Assembly (NCBI GenBank): GCA_015178975.1
Contig: WHVD01000157.1
Coordinates: 62,001 to 126,000, forward strand
Source: Hysterangium stoloniferum
Taxonomy: Eukaryota > Basidiomycota > Agaricomycetes > Hysterangiales > Hysterangiaceae
DNA length: 64,000 nt
Reading direction: 5' to 3'
Shown here: positions 13,458 to 24,141 of the stretch, one piece after another
Position numbering within the stretch: position 1 is the first letter of the stretch
Layout of the letters: the number at the start of each line of letters is the position of its first letter
The notes under the pieces: generated by a model
The model's database searches: none
Told to the model about the DNA's origin: nothing
The model's input: the letters and a program-made list of their open reading frames with translations, nothing else
Made by a program: the position numbers and the translations under genes

Positions 13458-16400
13458 TCACACTCGCATTTTCCATTTAATCATGCCTCCAAGAAAAAAT
13501 GCCAAGCCAAGTGGCGAAGCAGAATCTTCCACTCTCAAGTCTCCTTTCCTGTATACAGCCCGAGCTACTCAGAGAACCCTGCTACCAGAAACCTCTGAAG
13601 AATCTCACTTTGTGGAGATTACCAGCGATGCTGAAGAAGTAACTGAAGCAACCGAACCCGAAGCAACTGAAGAGATTAACAATCAACCAGTTCCGGAACA
13701 CGAACCCGAGGATGGCGACCAACCTCAGGCTAGTGGTTCCAAGAAGTCCGCAAAAAAGAAACCGGCTCTCGACCCTGAAGAGACATGGGAATTGTTCTCA
13801 GGTACTCTAGGATCCCTTAACAAATTCCTTAGAAGCAATATCAAGGAAAAGGAACCTGGGCAAACCCGAGTCAACAAACCCGAACCATTCACTGGCTCAA
13901 ACCCAAAGAAACTGCTGACATTTCTTATGCAATGTCAATTCAACTTTCGGGACTGCCCGGCTGCATTCACAACAGATGACCGAAAGGTAAACTTTGCATT
14001 CTCGTACCTTAAAGGATTCCGCAGCAGCCTGGTTTGAACCCGCATTCTCTGGCCTCACCTCTGAAGACCCCGATTGGCTTCACGATTGGGATGCCTTTGT
14101 TGAGGAACTCAAAACCAACTTTGGTCCCTACGACCACACCGGCAATGCTGAAACCGCGATTTCTAATCTCAAAATGAAAGACACCCAGCACATCACCGAT
14201 TACATCATCCAGTTCAACAACCTTGCCACGTGTTGCGACTGGGGCGATTCGGCCCTCCGTTACCAGTTTTACTCCAGCCTTCCATCTCACCTCAAAGACG
14301 AAGTTTCCAAAGGAGAGACCGGCAAGCTGAAGACCCTCCCTCTCATGCGTCTGAAAGCCCAAAATGCAGACACCTGATACTGGGAACAATGTTCAGAAAT
14401 TAGTCACGAAAACCCCTCGGACAAAAAATCGTCGGACAATAAGAACGCCAACAAGTCTGGTAATCAAAACACCAACAACAGTGGCAACTTGACCTCCGAT
14501 AAGAAGTCCGAAAACAAAGGGTCTAACGACAAAAAAGGCAAGGGAAAACAGTCGAATAAGTCTCAAGACAAAGACAAACCCGACTTAACTGGCAAACTCA
14601 GCTCCAATGGCAAGCTCCTACCACAGGAAAAGCAATGCTGAATGGACAACAACCTTTGTTTGTTGTGCACAGATCCCGGACACTGAGTCACTGCATGCCC
14701 AAAGGCCACAAAAGCCCGATCGGCCAATACAGCCACGACCTCACAACCAGCTGCCGAGTCGAAAAAAGATTAAGCAACTCTCTGCATTCCATGCGGTTGG
14801 AGAGTTGCCTTGAATCTCCTCGCACACCAGAAAATTGTCACCTTAATGCATCCGCCTTGTATGATCCTAATTCCTTGTTCATAAATCTTACTTCAGAACC
14901 TCTCGGGAGTCTCACTTTTCAAGCCCTCATAGATTCAGGTTCAACCCATTGTTTTATAGATACAAGTTTTTCCCAAAAAAATCAGTTAAAAACCTATGCA
15001 ATAGACCCGATTCCGCTCCAACTCTTTGATGGTACCTCAAACTCCATAATCTCGCAAGCCTGCGAACTCCGACTTCGGTTCTTGTGTGGAACCTTTCAGA
15101 CAGTTACGTTTTTTGTAACACAGTTGGACCCGAGTTGCTCCGTGGTTCTAGGACATAACTGGCTCACCTGCTACAATCCATTGATTGATTGGGTATTGGG
15201 CAGTATCCATTTCCGAACCCCGTCGGCACCCGATATGACTGGTCTGTTTCCACCTGTTTCAGCAAATATGGCCTCTACAGCACCTCTGGACCCCGTGGCA
15301 AATCCGAGCTCTCCGCCACCTGTCTCTCTAATAAACACCACAGTGTTTATGAGAGCCATCAAGTTGGATGGCTCCCGAGCATTTACAGTCAATCTTAAAG
15401 TTGATGAAGTCACCAGTCACTTTGCATCCCCAGTGGCCGAACCAATCGCAGATTTGGAAGGTGTTCCCGAAAAATACCATGAATTTGCAGATGTCTTCAG
15501 TAAACAAAAAGCCAATTGACTCACCCCCCACAGGCCTTACGATTTGAAAATTGATATTGAAGAAGGTTCACATCCACCCCTAGGCCCAGTTTATCCTCTC
15601 TCGCAGTCCAAATTATCAGCTATCCGAGATTTCTTGGACAAACATTTGGCTATAGGTTCTATCTGACCCTCAAAGTCTCCTTATGGAGCCCCTGTCCTAT
15701 TCATTCGCAAAAAAAGACGGTTCCCTTTGGCTTTGCGTTGACTTTCGAGGACTAAATGTGATCACTCGAAAAGATAAGTACCCGTTACCACTAATCTCCG
15801 ATTTACTCAATGCCCCTCGGAAGGCCCGAATTTATACAAAGATAGATCTCAAGTATGCCTATCATTTGGTTCAGATCGCCGAAGGTGATGAATGGAAAAC
15901 AGCTTTTCACACTCACTATGGCTCCTTTGCATGGTTAGTGATGCCTTTCGGCCTCACCGACGCTCCGTCAGTCTTTCAATGTTTTATCAACAACGTCTTT
16001 TCCGACCTCCTTGATGTCTTTGTCATTGTGTACTTAGACGACATCCTCATATTCTCTGAAGATCCTACACTTCATGACAAACACATTCGTGAAGTCCTCC
16101 GAAGACTCCGAAAACATGGTCTTTTTGCGAATGGTAAAAAATGTTCCTTTGATGTCGACACAGTTGAATATTTAGGTTTTATGATGGGACCTGATGGTCT
16201 CTGCATGGACAACTCTAAAATTCAAGTCATTCAACCCCAAAAGGTTAAAGATATTCAGTCCTTTTTAGGCTTCACCAATTTTTATCGTCATTTCATTCAC
16301 AACTACTCAAAAATTACCATTCCACTCACTCGTCTTACTCGCAAAGATGCCCCGTGGATTTTCTCTGAGGAATGCCGATCGGCATTCCAGGAATTGAAAA

Positions 16401-18544
16401 GTGCATTTACATCTGCCCCTATTTTGTCGCACTGGAAGCCCAACATTCAACTCATCATGGAAACTGATGCCTCAGACTACGTGCTTGCTGTGATATTGTC
16501 CATTCTGGACACTGATGGTGAAGTACACCCAGTAGCTTTTCTGTCTCGCACATTTTCGGTGCCCAAACTCAACTATGATGTTCACGATAAGGAACTACTT
16601 GCAATATTTGAAGCTTTCAAGACATGGCGACATTATTTGGAAGGATCAGCCCAACCGGTAGATGTTATTACAGACCACAAAAATTTAGTTTACTTTTCAA
16701 CCACAAAACTTCTCACCCGTCAACAAGCTCGATGGTCCGAATACCTCTCTGCTTTCAACATGGTAATTCACTTCTGTCCTGGCTGCCTTGGTGGAAAACC
16801 CGACGCTATGACTAGACGATGGCATGTCTATCCTAAAGAGGGGAGTAGCAACTACACCACAGTTAATCCGCATAATTTCAAGCCTATGTTTTCATCAGAA
16901 CAACTATCCATGTCTATCCGAGCCACTTACCTCATTCATCCAGTCTTGTGAAGTGTTATCCTTATGGATACCGAAAGGTTACATCAAGACATACTATCGG
17001 CAATTCCATTAGACCCAGTCACCAAAGCACACCTCGATAACCCGTCCGACCCCGATCAACCCCGATTGTCATTAGACTCACAAGGTTTCATTATATTTGA
17101 CAATCACATTTATGTACCGAACTCCGACACCCTTTGGCTGCGAATCCTACAACATAAGCACGACCACCCAATCTTGGGACATTTCGGCCTCAATAAGACC
17201 CTCTCACTCATTAGAAGGGAATATACATGGCCCGGCATCCGAGATTTTGTTAAGCACTATTGTAAATCTTGTACTATGTGTCTACACTCTAAATCACAGC
17301 GACACAAACCATATGGCCTACTCAAACAATTACCGATACTGGAAAAACCTTGGAACTCGATTTCTATGGATTTCATCGAGCACCTACCGGCATCTGAAGG
17401 TCACACAGCAATCCTAGTTGTTGTGGATCGGCTTACAAAACAAAGTATTTTTATTCCAACATATGACACGATAACATTGGTACAGTTAGCTGAATTATTT
17501 GTCACCCATGTATTTTCCAAGCATGGCGTTCCATCGCATGTCACATCCGATTGCAGATCCGAGTTTGTCTCTCACTTCTTTAGGTCACTTGGAAAAGCAC
17601 TAGACATGAAGTTACATTTCACTTCGGGCTATCACCCGGAAGGCGATGGCCAAACCAAACGCATGAATCAAACCTTGGAACAATACATCCGTGTCTATTG
17701 CAACTATCAACAAGACAATTGGAAATCACTACTACCGCTAGCCGAATTTGCATATAACAATGCACCAAATGCCACTACTGGCATTTCACCTTTCTTCACA
17801 AATAAAGGCTACAACCCCAACATCGCAATCCACCTGGAACACGATCTCACATCCACCCATGCTCAAGACTTTGTTATAAACCTTGACGAGCTACATCAAG
17901 AACTTCGTAAAACTATTGCAATGGCTCAAGAACGATACCAATGGTCTGCAGATAAGAACTGACTTCCGCCTCCTGATTTCAAGATCGGAGACCGAGTATT
18001 CGTTAAAGCCGAGTTTTTCCGAACTACTAGACCTTCTAAGAAGCTCTCTGAAAAATATTTAGGTCCTTTTGAAGTTATAGCACAAGCTGGCACGCTCTCA
18101 TGGACGCTTCGGCTCCCCAACAACATGCATGCAGTGCACCCGGTATTTCATGTATCCATGTTAGAACCTTGTGTTGCTAACAGTATACCGGATCACATAC
18201 AACCACCTCCTCCACCCGTGATTATTGATGGGGAACCCGAATTTGAGATATCAGAGATCCTAGACTCAAAAATCGACAATTGCCGACACTCATGCAAATT
18301 ACTTTATTTGGTTAAATGGGCTGACTATGAAGGTACAGATGAAGAAACTTCATGGATCCTAGCTACAGAGCTCAGTAATGCCTCGGAAATCGTTTTAGGG
18401 TTTCACCAAGCCTATCCAAACAAACCCGGTCCTCTAAACTCTTTATAAGTCTATCACGCAGTATTCCGACCCTTTTCCGACTATGCATTTATGATTTTCA
18501 CGCTATGACTTGTTTGTTTTTAAAAACCAATATATTTTTACTAT

Positions 18545-19538
18545 CTAAGTTTCTTCCTCTACAACTTCTCCTTCCTCTCCGGCTTCCGAACCTCCCCCCG
18601 CACTGACAGCCACCGATACCGCTCCACTGACCTTTTCCGACACCCCAATCTCGTGCCCAACTCCATCGCAACTCGAGACTTCCAAGTACTGCTCAAGCTG
18701 ACCCCCAAGAGACTTGATAATGCTGGTCTGCTTCTCCAGCCTGACGCCCAAAAACCGCAACTGCTCGGTCATGAGCCCTTGTTGTCACAGAGTCTCGAAT
18801 CAGAACCGAGTTGTTTCCGAGAAATAAGTCCACATGAGGTGGTTTTGCTCTTCCAGAGCATCGGCCTGTCGCTCCTGGAATGATCCATTGGCCCCTGGGA
18901 AGACACATCCAAGCTTCTGATTGGCACACTCTTGACAAGTGCGGCCCCAACCATTGGCCCGAGGATGGCAGGTTCGACCCCGTTTCATGCACCGATTGCA
19001 CTTAGGGTCGTTTTCGGGCCCCACCTTGGGGGCCTGTTTTTGTTTCTATAGGAAAATTATTAGAAAAGTTTTTATTTAGGAAACTGAACCCACCTTGGGG
19101 CTTGACGGCCCCAGTGCATCCTCCTCGTCCTCCTCTTCCTCTTCATCATCGGACTCCAAAGGCATCGCAGCCTTGCGCTAAATATATATAAGTCAGTAAG
19201 GTTTGCAAAAAACACTGGAGCCGACTTACCTTCCCCTTCCACTTCTTTTTCACCGCCTCCTCTCACACCCAATCAGCCTCCTGCTGCTTTTTCTTCGCAA
19301 GCACTGCATCCCAGTGCTTGCGCATGGCCTCTTCCGCCGCCTGTTTCTTCTCCTTGGCCTCTATGGCTGCCAACTCCTCCTTCTCCTTCTGCTCCTCCTC
19401 TTCACGTGCCTTTCTCTTCTGCTCGAGTACACGACAACGTTCCTGCGCATTCGCTGGTCCACTCGGGACCGACATAGGAGCAACCATTAGCCGAACCAGG
19501 AAGGGTTTCGACCCTGAACCTATGGTCATGGAGGTCAA
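18545..19538 (-). other. Antisense accessory ORF of family-B element
   Basis: Opposite to pol and 3' of the chromodomain, this region encodes a Glu/Lys/Arg-rich coiled-coil block (19538 to 19263). Further along it encodes a cysteine cluster (about 19024-18910) with spacing C-X2-C-X6-C-X10-C-X2-C-X6-C and basic residues after the second cysteine. That spacing fits the fungal Zn(II)2Cys6 binuclear cluster. Intron-like gaps separate the blocks. Function is unknown. It belongs to the element, because the same arrangement occurs in both family-A copies. Confidence 0.65.
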
Positions 19539-20640
19539 GGGAAGAGAAGTGGAATTTCAAGTGCCAGGACCCCTTGAATTTTTATATGTAATTTTTTGCC
19601 AAGTCACATGATGTTTTGACACACCCATCTCATGTAACTTCTGATCGAGGCTCCAAGTTCGTCTCCCATTTCTTCCAGGCCCTCGGAAAAGCCCTCGACA
19701 TGAAACTACACTTCACCTCGGGATATCACCCAGAAGGTGATGGACAAACGGAACGTGTAAATCAAACATTGGTACAATATCTCCACATCTATTGCAATTA
19801 TCAACAGGACAACTGGAAATCCCTTCTTCCGATCGTGGAATTCGCCTACAATAACTCTCTGAATGCAACTACCGGCGTATCTCCTTTTTTCACCAACAAA
19901 GGCTATAATCCAAATCTCACTGTACATTCCGAATGAGATTTGGCTTCTGTCCATGCTCAAGAATTTATTACCGACCTCAACGAATTACATCAAGAACCTC
20001 GGAAAGCTATTTCTTCCACACAAGAATATTATCAATGTTCTGCGGACAAAAACAGGATCCCACCTCCTAATTTTAAAATTGGTGATCAGGTTTTTGTAAA
20101 AGCTCAATTCTTCCGTACTACCCAACCTTCTAAAAAAACTCGCTGAGAAATTGTTAGGCCCTTTTGAAATTATAGCACAAGCCGGTTCACTCTCATGGAC
20201 TCTCCAACTTCCCGATAGTATGCGAGCAGTTCACCCCGTTTTCCACATTTCCATGTTAGAACCCTGTGTTCCTAACAAAATCCCGGAACATATTCAACCT
20301 CCGTCCCCTCCAGTCATCATTGACGGAGAACCCGAATTTGAAGTTTCCGAAATTTTGGATTCTAAAATTGACAATCGCCGACATACTTGTAAATTGCTCT
20401 ATTTAGTCAAATGGGCAGGATATGAAGGTACTGACGAGGAAACTTCATGGATATTGGCCATGGAACTTGGACATAGTATGGAAATTGTTACTGACTTCCA
20501 CACAGTTTATCCAAGCAGACCTGGACCTTTATCATCACTCTAACCCTTTTCTGTTTTCTTTCTGTTCAGTCTCCGACACTTCTGACACTTCCGATATCAC
20601 ACTTGTTTTTAGGTTTTAAAAGTCAAAAATATTATTAGGA

Positions 20641-21714
20641 CTATCTTAGAGTCTCTGATACCCCAAATCCACTTTCCATCCCGACTTCTGTCTCATCAGC
20701 AACCTCTGCACTTTCCACCATATCCTGCACCTCTTCATCCTCACTCTCTGATACTTCCGGCCCATTTCCTGACTCCCACCTCTTTTCGACACATTCCACC
20801 AATGGATCATTAGGCTGTTCCCGTGCCTTATCGGAAAATCTCTTGGATACTGCAATAACACCGATGCTAACCATTACCTTCTCCAGGAATTCATTTTGCT
20901 TCTGGAAGTTCCAGATCAACGAACGGAAACCTTTTTCCTGGATTTCATTATGGTAATCTAGTGTATCCCACATTTTCATGACTTCCATCCTGATAAAGAC
21001 TAACGCGTCAATGGTGTCCTTGAGGAGCTCCATGCCTGTACTATCCATTTTCGGCACCTCAATTTCCACAGCTTTGGCCACTCCCGAACTTTCCACGTCG
21101 TTAGCTTTCTGAGCCTTCTCACCTTTTGGAACCCTTTTCGAGGCGAGAGTGCACGGAAGTTTGAGAACCACGCAGGGATAGCAAGTTCCACCCCATTTTA
21201 CCTTCTGTTTCCAACACATCATATTCTGTATGGAACATCGATAACACAGATTGTCATGGACGACTTCCATCCGTTCCGGAGCCCTGACCTTTGGCTTCTG
21301 TTTCAGAAGTTAATCAATTACCGGCCTTTTGTAGATGCACTTACTTTAGGACTTGAAGGTCCAGCCTCTCCCTCTACCTCCACCTCCACGGCTTTTCACT
21401 GTACCCAATAGTTATCGGTTGGAACCATGAAAACTTATGGATTGCACTTACCTTTCCTTCCCTTATCTCCTCACGTTTTTTTGCCGCCTCTGACTCCCGC
21501 TGTAACTTTTCCGCCTCTTCCTTCTTCTTCTGAGCCTCCGCCGTTTTCCGGATCCATGCTTCTTTTTCCGCCCTCACTCGCTCCAACTCCCATTTTTCCA
21601 CCTCTTCCGCGTCTTTCAACTCCTGCATCAATGCCTTTTCCTCCTCCTCCTGTCGTCGCTTCAACTCCTCCATCCTTTGTCATTTTTGTTGAAGTACTGT
21701 GACTTTCGACATTT
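20641..21714 (-). other. Antisense accessory ORF of younger family-A copy
   Basis: A coiled-coil block (about 21673-21374, rich in Glu/Lys/Ala) is followed by a 209-codon open stretch (21270-20641). Near its start this has the cysteine cluster C-X2-C-X6-C-X10-C-X2-C-X6-C, the same spacing as in family B. A Leu/Met-rich helical part and an acidic tail follow. It lies between pol and the 3' LTR on the opposite strand. The cluster resembles Zn2Cys6 DNA-binding domains; a regulatory or DNA-targeting role is inference only. Confidence 0.7.
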
Positions 21715-21968
21715 TTTGAAGTACGGCAATTTTGGTATCTGAATCTTCTGGGGTAGTGATGAATAAAGGCCAATGAATCGACATGCAAGTTGTGGATAAA
21801 GAAACAAATACATTAATTCGAATATTTGGAGGTTTTTATACTCAGAACAACAGCCGAAACTCTCACCTCCAGAATTGCGTAAATTTCACGACACATAATA
21901 ATCAGCCATCGCTTCAATCACTCAGTACCTAATCACCTCTATGGGATTTCGGCCTAACAGGGGGGTAC

Positions 21969-22512
21969 TGTTACGACCCGTTCCCAGATGTTTCAATATC
22001 CGACTCCCAATCTCCAACTACGGAACATCATAGTTACCATATCTTCCGCATTCTTCCCTTTTTCCACATTTGGTAATTTGTCCGCTGACAAGTATTCACT
22101 CGTTTGTCTATTATATTCCCGTTTCGAAATATTGTCTCCCCGATATGTCTTATTGTATTCCCATTTTTAGAATACTCCTACTTCTGTCTTATTATGGTCT
22201 CAGTTTGTAGTACAATAATGAGAAGACTTATATTAGTTTCTGTGAATTTGTACTTTACCTCAGATCTGATATTGACTTAGTTTCTTATTCCTTCTTCCAT
22301 CTTTCTGTACGCTCAATATTCGGAACTCTTCGGAACTCTGAATATCCGTATCTTCCATTGTAAGTCTCACCTCTGAAGTTAAGGACTTTGAGCGTTTGCG
22401 TAGAGGCACAGCACATAAGCTGAAGCCAACGTCCTGACCCTATCTGACAGTTCCCGACTTTCCGGTGACTTTCCGATAGTTCCAGAATAAGTTTCCGACA
22501 CGGCACTTAACA
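21969..22512 (+). repeat. 3' LTR, family A (younger copy)
   Basis: This 544-bp LTR begins TGTTACGACC and ends CACTTAACA, preceded by the polypurine tract (about 21957-21965) and followed by GGGTA (22513-22517). It pairs with 8121-8668. Confidence 0.9.
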
Positions 22513-22518
22513 GGGTAC

Positions 22519-23065
22519 TGATATGACCTGTTCCCAGATACTTCAATCTTCCATAATTATCTGTAATGTTCCTTAACCTTCTGACCTGACTTCCAATCTG
22601 ACTTCCATCCATGGAAAGTTTATAGTTCCTATAGTTCCAAACCTCATCCTTGTTCCACATTTGGTAACTTGTCAGTCAATAAGTATTCATTTGTTTGCTT
22701 GTTGTATTCCCATTTCAGAATACTTCCCTAATCCATCTTATTGTGATCCTAGTTTGTAGCACAATAACAAAAGAACCTATATTAGTTTCCACAAATTTGT
22801 ACGTACTCTACTTTAGATCTGATATCAACTTAGTTTCTTATTCCTTCTTTCTTTCTGTACACTCAATATTCAGAACTCTTTGGAACTCTGAATATCCATA
22901 TTCTTCTGGCATAAATCCTTTCTATGAAATTAAGGATATTCTGAACATTTGCATAGGGGTGAAGCACATAAGCTGAAGCCCACATCCTGACCCTATCCAG
23001 AAGTTTCCAAGTTCCTGGTTATTTCCCAATAGTTCCAGAATAAGTTCCCGACATGGTACTTAACA
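22519..23065 (+). repeat. 3' LTR of the old family-A copy
   Basis: This diverged family-A LTR begins TGATATGACC and ends GTACTTAACA. It directly follows the remnant GGGTAC of a polypurine tract and lies 6 bp after the younger copy's 3' LTR. It is much poorer in CpG than the LTRs at 8121 and 21969, in keeping with the decayed internal region at 4840-8120 to which it belonged before the younger insertion. Confidence 0.85.
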
Positions 23066-24141
23066 GCATGACATACCCCTTACCTCATGACTCTTAGTAA
23101 TTCAGCCCTCTGGTTGATTGAGCTGAGTGTCAATCTTCATCTCCTATCATATTATCTGCTCTGTTGGAAACACTGGAGCACCCTTGAGGGTCATTAGAAT
23201 GTCAGTCCACTCTGGGGCTTTGGTATTTTCTTTCTGTTTCTGGATATTAGTTTAAGATCCAAAATTCAAGAAAAAAACTTACTTTTGGACTTGAAGGCCC
23301 AGCCTCTTCCATATTGACCTTGACCATTTTCTGCTGTTTTGTTTGTTAGGAGAATATCTAACAGAAACTTAGTTTCCACTCATCGTCTTTTCCCACCTCT
23401 CCTTCAACTTCTGCATCTCCTCTCCTGCAATAGTGGATCGTAGGATTCAATGTGGTCTGGTAGAAGGGGCAAATACCTGATTTGTGTTGTGTCATTTATT
23501 GTGCCCCATGTGATACCCACCATAATGTTAGATTTGGAAATACAATATCTATTGAATGTTCAAGCTGTTATAAGTCCCTAGTTGGCATCAGTTCAGATGT
23601 GACTGTATAAGTCCCAAGGTAGCATCAGAAGGACCTATGGAATATGTATATATAATCCATTATATCTCACTAGACCAATAGGTCCAGTAGCTCAGTGGTT
23701 GAGAGCACTGCTTATATAAAGCTAGTCAGTTTGGTATCAATATAGGATGCAAGAGCTTTATTGGTAAATCTGGGTGATTGATACATTGTGGCTACTCTTC
23801 CATTTCAATCCTCTGTTGTTGTACGACTGTACCGCACGATTCCCGCACGACCCTCGGTAGAGTATTCACTAAATAGACCTTTTTTGCTTGTTTTTTTTTG
23901 AAATTTATAACCCAACATTCCATCCCACTTTTCCCAAGTAAAATAAAAAAGGTGTTCCCACAAGTCATATCGAAGTTATCAAATGTGACTTTGGTGTCAC
24001 TCGAATGTAACAGGTGATGTGTCACTTCGGGTTGTTAGGCGCCCTGTCGTGCTGTCACGGTAAAGCACCGCCAAGCTTTCATTAGTAGGTTTGTGATGTC
24101 CCTGCTGAGCAGCTTTCATTGCCCACTTTGAGCACGCTGGC
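23066..24141. other. Gene-free stretch with gypsy and SINE-like remnants
   Basis: At about 23140-23420 a further remnant of the family-A 3' accessory region is visible, including 'GGACTTGAAGGCCCAGCCTC' as at about 7517 and 21352. A tRNA-like box A/box B pair lies at 23681-23745. Beyond that, 23790-24141 is the upstream region of the BEACH gene, without a recognised motif. Confidence 0.5.
23681..23745 (+). repeat. tRNA-derived SINE-like remnant
   Basis: A box A match TAGCTCAGTGG (23688-23698) is followed 34 nt later by a weaker box B, GGTATCAATAT (23733-23743). The 3' side does not pair with the 5' acceptor side, so this is not a working tRNA. It is best read as a tRNA-derived SINE head or tRNA relic. 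Confidence 0.4.

Larger units (their letters stand above)
12721..19625 (+). mobile_element. Nested Ty3/gypsy chromovirus, family B
   Basis: This element is inserted in the integrase region of the family-A copy. It has a 5' LTR (12721-13444), a self-primer site (13447-13457), a gag region (13483 to about 14790), protease DSGST near 14934, RT with YLDD near 16030, RNase H (about 16430-16810), integrase with an HHCC region and catalytic core (about 16964-17960), and a chromodomain (about 18230-18400, 'YLVKWADYE'). An antisense accessory ORF follows (18545-19538). No 3' LTR is seen before family-A sequence resumes near 19626. It is broken, with roughly half a dozen breaks, and the long open pol frames suggest it is younger than its host element. 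Confidence 0.9.
8121..22512 (+). mobile_element. Younger Ty3/gypsy chromovirus copy, family A
   Basis: This element has two LTRs (8121-8668, 21969-22512), a primer site (8671-8681) and a gag region (8703-9966) with a CCHC knuckle of spacing C-X2-C-X4-H-X4-C near 9830-9870. Pol follows: protease DSGST near 10126, RT about 10740-11560, RNase H about 11590-12015, then integrase and chromodomain split by a nested insertion and resuming at about 19626-20543. An antisense accessory ORF comes next (20641-21714). It is flanked by GGGTA on both sides. A hand comparison of the LTRs gives about 35 differences over roughly 545 bp, mostly CpG transitions. It is broken, with on the order of a dozen breaks plus the nested element. 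Confidence 0.9.

Noticed and set aside
18125-20543. Chromodomain ORFs (18125-18448, 20151-20543) as host chromatin genes
   Set aside because: They directly continue the integrase regions of the family-A and family-B elements and are the usual chromovirus C-terminal chromodomain.
8121-23065. A simple three-LTR tandem array formed by unequal recombination
   Set aside because: The GGGTA duplication around 8121-22512 and the older state of the outer parts fit a nested insertion better.
23681-23745. A functional tRNA gene
   Set aside because: Box A and a weak box B are present, but the acceptor and T-stem do not pair.
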